Below, piece after piece: positions 24,521-32,756 of a stretch of DNA of 32,923 nucleotides (positions are counted from its first letter, which is position 1; each line of letters starts with the position of its first letter). A program made the position numbers and the translations under genes. This DNA comes from an uncultured Clostridia bacterium. GTDB lineage: Bacteria > Bacillota > Clostridia > Christensenellales > CAG-917. Under the pieces are notes generated by a model. It saw nothing but the letters and a program-made list of their open reading frames with translations, had not been told where the DNA came from and did not search any database. Location: NCBI GenBank assembly GCA_947628255.1, contig CANQZE010000004.1, positions 1-32,923 of the forward strand, read 5' to 3'.

Positions 24521-25615
24521 TCAGTCCTTGGCGACGGTGCCGTCGCAAATCAAAAATTTGTCGGCGGGGACGGGCAAGTCATACTCGGTGCAGGTGAGAA
24601 TGGTCTGAAAGCCCTGCGTCATCTTAAGCAACAAGTTTTGTCTTGTCTCGTCAAGCTCGCTCAGCACGTCGTCGAGGAGCAAGACGGGCGGCTCGCCAAT
24701 GCCGTCTCTGAAAATGACCACCTCGCCCAACTTCATAGACAGGGCGACGGTGCGCTGTTGTCCTTGCGACGCAAACTTGCGGCTGTCCTTGCCGTCGAGT
24801 TCGATCTTGATGTCGTCGCGATGAGGCCCCACCGTGCAAAAGCCGAGTTCCTTGTCCTTCTCGCGCGCCGCCTTGATCGCCCGAAGCAAATATTGCTCGA
24901 GGTCGTCGCTCAATAGCGCCTCCTCGCTCATACCGTTTTCATAGGAGAGTTTCAGCTCCTCTTTTTGTCCGCTTATTATGTTGTGAAATTTTCCCGCTGC
25001 GGCGTTGAGCGTCGAGATGTATTGAAGCCTGCGCTTTATGATGAGCGCGCCCTCTTTTGCAAGCCCCATATCCCACACGTCGAGCATATCGTCTATGTTT
25101 GAGCTGTGACGATACTCTTTGAGCAGGTTATTTTTCTGTTTCAGGGTTTTACCGTAGCGTTGCAGGGAGATAAAATAGCTTTTTTGCTGTTGCGAGAGAC
25201 CGACGTCCAAAAATCTGCGCCTTTCGGACGGGGCCTCTTTAACAAGTTTCATCTCGTCGGGAGAGAAGAAAACGACGCCCAATGTCCCAAGCAATTCGCC
25301 CGCTCTAAGGATGGGGACGCCGTCCACGACGACCTTCTTTTTCCCCTGCGAATCTATGTGCAAAATGATGGTGTGCGATCTGAATTTGCGCGCCACTGTC
25401 AGCTTGACGGTCGCGCTGTCCTCACCCAATTTGACAAGCTCTTTGTCCTTTGAAGTGCGAGGGCTTTTGAAAATGGAACAGAGATAGACGCTCTCAAGCA
25501 AATTTGTCTTTCCGCTCGCGTTTTTCCCGTGCAAAACGTTCAGCCCGTCCCCGAATTTTACGGTCGCAGACCTGTAGTTGCGGAAGTTGTTCAATTCAAG
25601 CGATTCTATCCTCAT
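24521..25615 (-). CDS. recF: DNA replication/repair protein RecF
   Basis: 364-aa SMC-like ATPase that acts with RecO and RecR to load RecA at gapped forks. Walker A GKNASGKT at 30-37, signature SQGQQRTVALSMKL, Walker B PVLLLDDVLSELDETR, normal length. It reads leftward, convergent with parB and divergent from dnaA, instead of following dnaN as in most genomes. The ATG at 25615 has no SD. The promoter TTGAAA-17-TATACT ends 8 nt before it, so a leaderless mRNA is likely. An upstream TTG at 25624 is in frame but overlaps the -10 box. Confidence 0.95.
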   Translation of the reverse strand: MRIESLELNNFRNYRSATVKFGDGLNVLHGKNASGKTNLLESVYLCSIFKSPRTSKDKELVKLGEDSATVKLTVARKFRSHTIILHIDSQGKKKVVVDGVPILRAGELLGTLGVVFFSPDEMKLVKEAPSERRRFLDVGLSQQQKSYFISLQRYGKTLKQKNNLLKEYRHSSNIDDMLDVWDMGLAKEGALIIKRRLQYISTLNAAAGKFHNIISGQKEELKLSYENGMSEEALLSDDLEQYLLRAIKAAREKDKELGFCTVGPHRDDIKIELDGKDSRKFASQGQQRTVALSMKLGEVVIFRDGIGEPPVLLLDDVLSELDETRQNLLLKMTQGFQTILTCTEYDLPVPADKFLICDGTVAKD

Positions 25616-25623
25616 ACACAACA

Positions 25624-25652
25624 AGTATATCTCAGCGGCGATTTTTTTTCAA
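25624..25652 (-). promoter_or_regulatory. recF promoter, apparently leaderless
   Basis: On the minus strand TTGAAA (25647-25652), 17 bp, TATACT (25624-25629), then 8 nt to the ATG. Confidence 0.6.
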
Positions 25653-25687
25653 CATATTGTGTTTAGATTTCTTTTTTTGTTTTTCGC

Positions 25688-25715
25688 TTGCTATTTTTTT
25701 TGGTTTTGATATAAT
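25688..25715 (+). promoter_or_regulatory. dnaA promoter, apparently leaderless
   Basis: TTGCTA (25688-25693), 16 bp, extended consensus -10 TGA-TATAAT (25707-25715), then 7 nt to the ATG. No DnaA box is visible in the gap to recF. Confidence 0.7.
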
Positions 25716-25722
25716 CAATGGT

Positions 25723-27093
25723 ATGTTAGATCTCAACGCTTTTTGGGCGGACGCAAAAAATCAACTTTCTATTTCCATACAGGCAATAAGCTATGAGGTT
25801 TGGATAGAAAAACTCGAGCCGGTGTGCGTCGTTGGCGGCAAAACGCTGGTTCTTCTCACTATATCCGAAACGTCCAAACGCACGATCGACACTCGCTATC
25901 TCGACAAGATCCGCGAAGTGGTCTGCACCATCAACTCTTCCATCACCGACGTTGTCATCACCACTCCCGAAAAGAAGGACGAATTTCTCAAACATCAAAA
26001 CGTTTTCCTCGAGGACGAAGGTTTTGTCGCGACCTCCGCGCAACCCTCTCCCAAAAAGAAAAATCCTTTTCTTGCAAAGTACACTTTCGACACTTTCATC
26101 GAGGGTAAATCCAACGCCTATGCGCTTGCCGCAAGCAAGACCGTCGCGGAAGAGCCGGGCGAAAAATACAATCCTCTTTTCATCTATTCGGGCGTTGGGC
26201 TTGGCAAAACTCACTTGTTGCACGCAATAGGCAACTATCTGTACAAAAACAAGCCTGAAAAGACGGTGCTTTATGTCAGCGCCGACACTCTCATCACGGA
26301 GTTTTTGTCCATTATGCACCCGAAGTCCCGCGAGGACGCGACGAATATCCGCGAAAAGTACAACAGCGCGGACGTGCTTATGGTGGACGACATCCAATCC
26401 CTCATCAACAAAGAGGCGACGCAAGAGCTGTTTTTCAACGTTTTCAACGATCTCTATCACAGGAGCAAACAGATCATTCTCACCTCCGATCGCTCGCCGA
26501 AAGATCTGACGACGCTTGAGGATAGGTTGCGCACGCGCTTCAGTTGGGGTCTGACGGTCGACATCCAGATCCCCGATATGGAGACGAGGGTCGCCATTTT
26601 GAAAAATAAGGCCGCGCAGGCAAAATTTGCCCTCAGCGACGAGGTTGCGGAGTTTATAGCGGAAAGCTCCACCACAAACATCCGCGAGATGGAGGGGCTT
26701 CTCAACAAGATAGTGTTTTTCAGCTCGCTCGCAAACAGAGTCATAGACACAAAAGAGCTTGCTTATGAGGCGCTCAGCGACTTCATTGAGGACAAAAAGG
26801 AGACCATCGACGCAAGCGACATTGTGGACGCGGTCTGCAAATATTTCAACCTTTCCACGGCGGAAATTATGTCCTCAAAGCGTACAAAAAACATTGTGGA
26901 GCCGAGGATGATCGCGATCTATCTCATCACGGAATTGCTTCCTATGCCGCTCGCTCAGATAGGCGAGATGTTCGGGGGAAAAGATCATACGACAATCATT
27001 CACGCTCGCGACAAGATAGGCGAGGAGATCCGCACGAATCCCCGCATCAAAATCGCCGTTGCGGACCTCAAAAATATGTTGCTCAACAGATGA
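25723..27093 (+). CDS. dnaA: Chromosomal replication initiator protein DnaA
   Basis: 456-aa AAA+ initiator that binds DnaA boxes and melts oriC. N-terminal domain I starts MLDLNAFWADAKNQL, with a short linker rich in Lys/Pro (PSPKKKNPF). AAA+ core with Walker A GVGLGKTHLLHAIGNY, Walker B VLMVDDIQSL and arginine-rich sensor LEDRLRTRFSWGL. Domain IV carries the DnaA signature GGKDHTTIIHARDKI. Length is normal. It is separated from dnaN by a protease gene and an opposite strand, an unusual layout. No SD; leaderless promoter. Followed by a row of three hairpins. Confidence 0.98.
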   Translation: MLDLNAFWADAKNQLSISIQAISYEVWIEKLEPVCVVGGKTLVLLTISETSKRTIDTRYLDKIREVVCTINSSITDVVITTPEKKDEFLKHQNVFLEDEGFVATSAQPSPKKKNPFLAKYTFDTFIEGKSNAYALAASKTVAEEPGEKYNPLFIYSGVGLGKTHLLHAIGNYLYKNKPEKTVLYVSADTLITEFLSIMHPKSREDATNIREKYNSADVLMVDDIQSLINKEATQELFFNVFNDLYHRSKQIILTSDRSPKDLTTLEDRLRTRFSWGLTVDIQIPDMETRVAILKNKAAQAKFALSDEVAEFIAESSTTNIREMEGLLNKIVFFSSLANRVIDTKELAYEALSDFIEDKKETIDASDIVDAVCKYFNLSTAEIMSSKRTKNIVEPRMIAIYLITELLPMPLAQIGEMFGGKDHTTIIHARDKIGEEIRTNPRIKIAVADLKNMLLNR

Positions 27094-27095
27094 CG

Positions 27096-27187
27096 GTTTT
27101 TTGATCTTCAAATCAAAAAACTGCTCGGGATATAAAAATATCCCAATATTGCTTCAAAAACGATCTCGCAGAGGTCGTTATTTTTGA
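27096..27187 (+). terminator. Three consecutive hairpins after dnaA
   Basis: GTTTTTTGAT/ATCAAAAAAC (27096-27121, perfect 10-bp stem), GGGATAT/ATATCCC (27127-27144), and CGATCTC/GAGGTCG (27161-27177, one G-U pair) flanked by TTCAAAAA and TTTTTGAA. The last, followed by TTATTTTT, is the likely intrinsic terminator. Confidence 0.65.
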
Positions 27188-27311
27188 AAAGGCGCGGATA
27201 TATTTTTTCGTCTTTTTGTTTTCATTTTGCCTCCAAGCGCAAATTTTTCTTTGTACTATGGCGCATACTGTGTTATTATATGTATATTCTTTGAGATACA
27301 GCGAGGTATTT

Positions 27312-29696
27312 ATGAAAAAAATAAATATCACTCCTTTGATAATATTCATCATTGTCTCGGCGTTTATTCTTTTTTCGCTTGCGGGGACGCAAATTTCGGC
27401 TCTTTCAAGCGCGTTTGCTTGTTCTGATGAGGCTCATCTGTCGGAAGAACTTGAGATTTTAAGTTCCGTCATAGACGTCGACGCAAACAAAAATTACGAG
27501 TTGTTGCGCTCCGATGAGACTGCTTTCGGAAAAATTTTGAGATTTCAACAGATATATGACAACAAACCCGTCGAAGGCGCGCAGATCACGGTTTCCGTCG
27601 ACAAAAATTCAAAGGTTTTGTCGTCAAGCGGAAAATATATCGATATCCCGAAATCCGCATCTTTCAAACTCTCCCCCGAGAGGGCAAGCGCCGTCGCTTT
27701 TGAAAAAACGGCGCTTAAAGTTTTGACTTGCGAAGAGATATATTTCTACAACGGCAACGAGGTTTTGCCCGCGTACAATCTGTTGCTTGAGGATATGTCT
27801 GATCTCTGCATTGACGCCTCGACGGGCGAGATAATATCCTGCGAGCCGTCCCGAGCTGTCGTTGTGCAAAACAAGGACGCCTTTGATAAACTCGTCAATA
27901 TCGACGTGGAGTTTGACGGATCAAAATATCTGCTTCACGACGAAGGCAGACATATTTATATATTTGACTTCAAACAAAAGACAATCGATCGTGACAATGC
28001 CAATTTTCAACCGCAGATGCTCGACGATCTCTACACATCCGCGACAGGGACGGATTTTGATTCGATCGCCGTTTCCGTTATGGATACGCTTGAAAAAGCG
28101 TACGATTTTTATGCGGACTCAAACAACATCGGCGTCGCGAGATATGGCATCAACGGCAAAAACAACAACGGCGACGCGTCGGATGATTTCAATTTGTATG
28201 TGCTTTTGAATTACGATAAAAATTACAACGGCGCGGATTATAAAGCTCTTTATTCCAACAAAGAACTTATCGATTATTCCTATTTGTGCGTCGGCACCGG
28301 AACGCGCAAGGAGGGCGCGCTTTATCAACAAGGCAAGGCTGCGGACGTCATCGCTCACGAATATCAACACGGCGTCACGTCCTTTGTTGCGCAGCTCAAT
28401 TATCAAGAAGAGACCGGCGCGTTGGACGAAGCGTTTTCGGATATTTTCGGCGCTCTCGTTGAAGGCAACGACCCCTCGGATCTGACTTCGGATTTCTGGA
28501 AAATAGGCGAAAACGGCGTGTATTCGACGTCAGATGGCGCCTGTATAAGATCTTTGATCGGCGGCACAAGCGGACAAGCCTACAATATGCGCGACAAAAA
28601 TATTTATTACACTTGCAATCAACATAGATACGGTTATCACGACGCGTCCTGCGATAACGGCAGAGTTCACGCAAACAGCACCGTCATCTCGCGCGTTCAA
28701 TATGTGTTGAGTTCTCTCGCACCCGAATTTTTCACGCGAGAGAGAATAGGCGTCCTTTGGTACACAACGCTCCAAAAACTCACTCCCACCGCGCGATTTT
28801 CTGATTTCACAAACCAATTCATCAACTCGGCTATAGAACTCGGCTACAGCGAAGATATCCAAAATTACGTCATAATGGCGCTCTCGGACGTTGGGTTGAG
28901 CGAAGGATACAACACAATAAGTTTTATAGATTACTCCACAGACGAAGTTATCTTAAAACAGCTCGTCCAACACAACCAATATCTCGTCTATGACAATATA
29001 AAAGACAAGATCGAATGCGACAGGGAAACTCCGTCCTGCTTGCTCAAATTCAACGCTTTGCTGAATGAGGATGGCTCTTTTTTTGACGAATCTCAATTTG
29101 ATTTTGTGGATAGCGACATAGATGTGTATGTACAGTACAAAAAATTCTACACTGTGGATTTCAAAGATAAAAACGGAGACGTTCTCTTTTCTTCTATGAT
29201 CGAGGAAGGCGAGGGTGTAAAGCCTCCTTCATTTGAAGATATCGCGACGGAGCTTGACAACAAACAATATGTTTGCCTCGGATGGCAGACTGAGGGTATC
29301 GCGGAAGATAAGATCGTTGATTTTGAAAAATACAAAATCTATCGCAACACCGCTTTCACGCCTCTGTTGACTTTGAAAACCTACCGCGTCTCTTTCTATT
29401 TTGACGACGCTCTTTTGGCGTATGTTGACGCGGCTTACGGAACCAATGTTGATTTTCCCGACGTCAAGCGTGACGGCTATTCCGTCTCGGGTTGGTATTT
29501 CGACAAAAATTTAACTCAAGAGGCGACAGAAGTCGTCGTTTTGGGAGATACGGATATTTTTGTAAAGTGGATATCAGATGAAAAGTACGACCAAAAAGTC
29601 ACAGCTATCATCATAGGCGCTTCTCTCGCCGCGCTCTTTATCATAGGCATACCTATCATAATCATAGTCACAAAAAAGCGAAGAAAAAACGCGTGA
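27312..29696 (+). CDS. Membrane-anchored thermolysin-like (M4) metalloprotease
   Basis: 794 aa. Signal peptide or membrane segment at 7-36. Propeptide with an FTP-like part (about 65-115) and a PepSY-like part (about 118-178). Peptidase M4: zinc motif HEYQH at 349-353, third ligand Glu373 in ALDEAFSDIFG, and catalytic histidine His453 in GRVHANSTV. Then two small surface modules; the second (SFYFDDALLAYVDAAYG ... GYSVSGWYFD) resembles the Listeria-Bacteroides/InlB B-repeat type. A C-terminal helix near 765-787 ends in KKRRKN. So it is a cell-surface protease held by its C-terminus; the propeptide should keep it inactive until cut. Start chosen at 27312 with GCGAGG 5 nt upstream; upstream in-frame codons overlap the promoter-like TATTATATG. 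Confidence 0.9.
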   Translation: MKKINITPLIIFIIVSAFILFSLAGTQISALSSAFACSDEAHLSEELEILSSVIDVDANKNYELLRSDETAFGKILRFQQIYDNKPVEGAQITVSVDKNSKVLSSSGKYIDIPKSASFKLSPERASAVAFEKTALKVLTCEEIYFYNGNEVLPAYNLLLEDMSDLCIDASTGEIISCEPSRAVVVQNKDAFDKLVNIDVEFDGSKYLLHDEGRHIYIFDFKQKTIDRDNANFQPQMLDDLYTSATGTDFDSIAVSVMDTLEKAYDFYADSNNIGVARYGINGKNNNGDASDDFNLYVLLNYDKNYNGADYKALYSNKELIDYSYLCVGTGTRKEGALYQQGKAADVIAHEYQHGVTSFVAQLNYQEETGALDEAFSDIFGALVEGNDPSDLTSDFWKIGENGVYSTSDGACIRSLIGGTSGQAYNMRDKNIYYTCNQHRYGYHDASCDNGRVHANSTVISRVQYVLSSLAPEFFTRERIGVLWYTTLQKLTPTARFSDFTNQFINSAIELGYSEDIQNYVIMALSDVGLSEGYNTISFIDYSTDEVILKQLVQHNQYLVYDNIKDKIECDRETPSCLLKFNALLNEDGSFFDESQFDFVDSDIDVYVQYKKFYTVDFKDKNGDVLFSSMIEEGEGVKPPSFEDIATELDNKQYVCLGWQTEGIAEDKIVDFEKYKIYRNTAFTPLLTLKTYRVSFYFDDALLAYVDAAYGTNVDFPDVKRDGYSVSGWYFDKNLTQEATEVVVLGDTDIFVKWISDEKYDQKVTAIIIGASLAALFIIGIPIIIIVTKKRRKNA

Positions 29697-29851
29697 CGTC
29701 TGCAATCGCGGAGTAAAAAAACTTTGTCTGTCGTTGCGGATGTTTGCTAATAATAACAAATATATTTGATAGGTTTTGGATGGCATTAAAACACACGATC
29801 AAGTTGTTTTTGCTCCGTCAAAACAAAAAAATCATAACAAAAAAACCTTAT
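29697..29851. other. Short gap after the protease
   Basis: About 155 bp, AT-rich, no gene or site seen before the terminator. Confidence 0.5.
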
Positions 29852-29889
29852 AAAAAAATGTTGAGATATTTTCTCAACACTTTTTTTAT
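29852..29889. terminator. Bidirectional terminator between M4 protease and dnaN
   Basis: TGTTGAGA (29859-29866) / TCTCAACA (29872-29879), with A7 before and T7 after the stem, so it works on both strands. Confidence 0.85.
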
Positions 29890-29905
29890 TTTCTTTTCTT
29901 TTTTC

Positions 29906-31006
29906 TCAACCTATGACGCGGAGAGGCAGGATAAGGTAGAGCCATTGATCCGACGAGCCTTTGATGATGCCGGGCGCCGTCGACGTCGTAAAGTTGAGAG
30001 TGATAAAAGGCTCTTCGATCGCGTGCATACAATCCGTGATATATTTCGCATTGAATCCGATCGTGAGGTCTTTCCCTTTGAGGCCGATCGAGAGTTTTTC
30101 ATTGATCTCGCCATCCTCGCTGTGCGCGCTGAGTTGCAGATTTTCCTCTTTGATCTCCATTTTGACATACGATCTCTTGTCGAGTCTGTTGATGAGGGAA
30201 ACGCGGTCTATCGAATTTTCAAACAATTTTTTGTCGACCGTGACTTCGGTTGTGAATGACACGGGAATGATCTTCTCATAGTTTATATACTCTTCGCCAA
30301 TGAGGCGCGACACGAGTTTTGTATGGAAGAGATCCACCATAATATAGCTCTTGTCAACATAGATTGTGATTGCTTCCTCTCCGTCGTCGATGAGGCGGGA
30401 AAGCTCGTTCATACTCTTTGACGGCACGACGATCTTGTCGATCACGCCGTTGTTTTTGACAAGGGCGCGCGTGAGCGCCAAACGATATCCGTCGGACGCG
30501 ACCGCTTCGATCTCGTTTTCCTTGATATTGAGGCAAACGCCGCGCAACGTCGGGCGCGCCTCGTCGATGGACACGTTGAAGATGACTTTGTTGATGATGG
30601 TCTTTAGGTCCTTTTTGAGGATGACAAAAGAATTTTCCGTGTTTACTTCCTTGAAAACGGGATATTCGTCACTCGGAAGAGTTTTGATTTGAAGTTCGCT
30701 GTCGAGATATTTGATGACGAGCTTATTGAGAGAAGTGCCGTCCAGCTCGACTTCTTCCTCTTCTATCTTTTTTGCATAATCCGCAAACAGCTTGCCGGGA
30801 ACGACGATCTCGCCGTCGATCAAAACAGAAGCGTTGATTTTTTTCTCTATCGCAAGCTCGAGATCGGTTGCGAAAATAGTGAGCGTTTCGCCCTCCGCCG
30901 TTATCTTAACGCCGTCGAGAATAGGGTTTGTCCTCTTTGAAGGCAAAGCCTTCACAACCTTTGCGAGAGCGTCGCTCAATTCGTTTCCTTGACACACAAC
31001 TTTCAT
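29906..31006 (-). CDS. dnaN: DNA polymerase III beta subunit (sliding clamp)
   Basis: 366-aa ring-forming clamp. Starts MKVVCQGNELSDALAKVVKAL, with three similar domains: ATDLELAIE in the first, RPTLRGVCLNI and ASDGYRLALT in the second, and a C-terminal hydrophobic end LILPLRVIG that forms part of the protein-binding pocket. Length and order are normal. GGTGG lies 3-4 nt before the ATG. It reads leftward, not after dnaA, and is preceded by a promoter with DnaA-box-like sites at its -35 edge. The exporter gene upstream is on the same strand, 210 bp away. Confidence 0.97.
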   Translation of the reverse strand: MKVVCQGNELSDALAKVVKALPSKRTNPILDGVKITAEGETLTIFATDLELAIEKKINASVLIDGEIVVPGKLFADYAKKIEEEEVELDGTSLNKLVIKYLDSELQIKTLPSDEYPVFKEVNTENSFVILKKDLKTIINKVIFNVSIDEARPTLRGVCLNIKENEIEAVASDGYRLALTRALVKNNGVIDKIVVPSKSMNELSRLIDDGEEAITIYVDKSYIMVDLFHTKLVSRLIGEEYINYEKIIPVSFTTEVTVDKKLFENSIDRVSLINRLDKRSYVKMEIKEENLQLSAHSEDGEINEKLSIGLKGKDLTIGFNAKYITDCMHAIEEPFITLNFTTSTAPGIIKGSSDQWLYLILPLRVIG

Positions 31007-31045
31007 ATTCCACCCATAGATATCTATTATTTTTTATCTTTAATA

Positions 31046-31091
31046 ATGATAACATAAATAAGCGATGTTGACAAGTGGATTTTTATCCATA
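31046..31091 (-). promoter_or_regulatory. dnaN promoter with abutting DnaA-box-like sites
   Basis: On the minus strand TTGTCA (31069-31074), 17 bp, TATCAT (31046-31051). Directly upstream, AGTGGATTT (31074-31082) and TTATCCATA (31083-31091) stand head to head as imperfect DnaA boxes. Confidence 0.6.
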
Positions 31092-31158
31092 ACAACAATA
31101 CTTTGTTGAAGAAAATTAAAAACAATGCAATATATTGTGTTATCTGCAAAAAACGCTA

Positions 31159-31167
31159 TGTGGATAA
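31159..31167. promoter_or_regulatory. Perfect DnaA box
   Basis: TGTGGATAA is the complement of the consensus TTATCCACA. It lies 85 bp upstream of the dnaN -35 box. Confidence 0.7.
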
Positions 31168-31216
31168 AAACGTATTGTTTTTCACACTCCGTCTACATTT
31201 TCAAAACTTATAAACA

Positions 31217-32266
31217 TCAAATAGGAAGAGTGGAGAAGTTGAAGCAAAGAGAACTCAGATAAGCGACTATGACGCTGATGAAAAACATCAACAAAAACAC
31301 GCAAACGTTTTGTTTTATGCGCTTATCTTTGAAAAGATATACAAAGGCGACTCCCGCGTTCATACAAAGGCCGCCTAGCGCCGCGCCGAAACCTATTCCT
31401 TCCAAAATATAAAGCTCGCTCAATATCACGGAAGAGACGCAATTTGGGATAGCGCCGACTATCACCGCAAACAGAGGCGCGACATATTTGTTTGCAGATA
31501 GGAAGGAAATTATTTTATCCTCGCCGATATAATAGATCAACACGCCGAAAACAATATTAATAACAAAAACATAAAGGAAAATTTCAAGCGAGTGAAGAAG
31601 AGGCTTTATCAAAAACCTGTTCAGTTTTTCCTTCTTCGTGGCTTTTTTGTCCGCCTCTTTTTTATATTCAAACAAAATACCTTCGTTTTTTTGTTCGAAT
31701 CTGCAATGTTGAGGGGTACACTCCGCGTGAAGGTGAGGGCAGGAACTTTGCTTGCAAGATTCGCAATCGCAGGGAGATATCTCGCCGTGAGGACATCTGT
31801 CGACAAGTTTTGTACCCTCGTATTCCATAAGAGTGATTTGATATTCATCCTCGCAATGGTCCAGATGATGTTTGACGCTTTTCGCGCCTTTTTGATAGAT
31901 AAGATCGATCAGATATCCTAAAATCAGCCCAAGAAGAAATTTTGACAACAGCAAAGGCAATACGTGCAGAGCTTTGTCCGGATAGCTCAAAAAGACGGGA
32001 AGAGCCTCGTCTGACGTCGCGAGATATATGCCTATCAATGTGCCGAGAGTAAGATGTTTTTTGTGGTACAGATCGGTCGCCACAACGGAAAATCCGCACT
32101 GCGGCAACATAGCGACGCTCACGCCGATAAGCGTCGCAAACTTTCCGTTCAAGCGGATCTTGTCCGAGAGAAGAGGCTCGAGAAAAGAAATGAGATAGGT
32201 GAAAACAGCCACCACCAAAAGCAGCTTGAGACTGTCTATAAACGCGTCCAGAAAAACCTCTCCCAT
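31217..32266 (-). CDS. Putative heavy-metal/manganese exporter (ArsP_2, 10-TM type)
   Basis: 349-aa polytopic membrane protein. Two membrane halves, each with a conserved turn: MLPQCGFS with TLGTLIGIYLATSDEALPV in the first, and IPNCVSSVILSELY with GGLCMNAGVAFVYLFK in the second. This pseudo-repeat is that of the ArsP_2 family (annotated as putative manganese transporter or arsenic efflux). Between them a long cytoplasmic loop is rich in Cys and His (HHLDHCEDE, CPHGEISPCDCESC, CPHLHAECTPQHC), very likely a metal sensor or chaperone site. The start at 32266 is chosen because TTGATT-17-CATAAT ends 9 nt before it; upstream ATGs overlap the promoter. No SD. The transported ion is not readable from sequence. 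Confidence 0.8.
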   Translation of the reverse strand: MGEVFLDAFIDSLKLLLVVAVFTYLISFLEPLLSDKIRLNGKFATLIGVSVAMLPQCGFSVVATDLYHKKHLTLGTLIGIYLATSDEALPVFLSYPDKALHVLPLLLSKFLLGLILGYLIDLIYQKGAKSVKHHLDHCEDEYQITLMEYEGTKLVDRCPHGEISPCDCESCKQSSCPHLHAECTPQHCRFEQKNEGILFEYKKEADKKATKKEKLNRFLIKPLLHSLEIFLYVFVINIVFGVLIYYIGEDKIISFLSANKYVAPLFAVIVGAIPNCVSSVILSELYILEGIGFGAALGGLCMNAGVAFVYLFKDKRIKQNVCVFLLMFFISVIVAYLSSLCFNFSTLPI

Positions 32267-32275
32267 AACGCGCAT

Positions 32276-32304
32276 ATTATGAAACAAAAGCAAGAAAAAA
32301 TCAA
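32276..32304 (-). promoter_or_regulatory. Exporter promoter, near-leaderless
   Basis: On the minus strand TTGATT (32299-32304), 17 bp, CATAAT (32276-32281), 9 nt before the chosen ATG. Confidence 0.5.
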
Positions 32305-32426
32305 TTGAAAAATAAAAACATATCAAACAATATGAATATAATAATATAAATTCCAAAAAAAAGCCCGTCCGCTTGCCATCGTAAAGAAGGAAATAAAATA
32401 ATAATGATTTGAAATTTGAAAAATCC

Positions 32427-32454
32427 TTGACAAAAACCCAAAACAGGATATATT
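32427..32454 (+). promoter_or_regulatory. tRNA-Asn promoter
   Basis: TTGACA (32427-32432), 16 bp, TATATT (32449-32454), about 21 nt before the tRNA. Confidence 0.7.
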
Positions 32455-32475
32455 ATATACAAGCATCAACCAGAT

Positions 32476-32551
32476 GCCTGTTTAGCTCAGTCGGTAGAGC
32501 ATTCGGCTGTTAACCGAAGTGTCGGGGGTTCGAGTCCCTCAACAGGCGCCA
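32476..32551 (+). tRNA. tRNA-Asn (anticodon GTT), CCA encoded
   Basis: Acceptor stem GCCTGTT / AACAGGC, D-arm with TAGCTCAGTCGGTAGAGC, anticodon stem TTCGG / CCGAA around loop CTGTTAA with anticodon GTT at 32509-32511, T-arm GGGGGTTCGAGTCCCTC (one mismatch), discriminator G and encoded CCA. All parts of a functional tRNA are present. Confidence 0.97.
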
Positions 32552-32636
32552 TAAAAACATCACCGCTCTTTTTGAGAGGTGGTGTTTTTATAATTGCATA
32601 AACATTATAGATGGACTCGAACGGGCGGAAAAGCAA
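32531..32636 (+). repeat. Duplicated tRNA 3' end plus terminator, copy 1
   Basis: This 106-bp segment, from CGAGTCCCTC in the T-arm through the terminator to GGCGGAAAAGCAA, recurs at 32757-32862 with a few changes between the terminator and GGACTCGAAC. Confidence 0.85.
32557..32589 (+). terminator. tRNA-Asn terminator
   Basis: ACATCACC-G-CTC / GAG-A-GGTGGTGT with a T5 loop and a trailing T run. An identical copy lies 226 bp downstream. Confidence 0.8.
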
Positions 32637-32663
32637 ACGATCCGGTGAATCGTTTGCCCGCCC
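32623..32663. repeat. Long hairpin between the duplicated segments
   Basis: GGGCGG (32623) pairs with CCGCCC (32658-32663), and GCAAACGAT (32633-32641) with ATCGTTTGC (32649-32657): 15 bp with an AAAA bulge. Only its first arm is kept at the end of the second duplicated copy. Confidence 0.65.
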
Positions 32664-32756
32664 AGGCGTGATAGCGTAGGCAACGAAAGGCTGTACGGGC
32701 GACCCCGAAGGGAATAGGTGTCGATGTGCGAGGCGCAATGTTTAAGCCAAGCGGAG

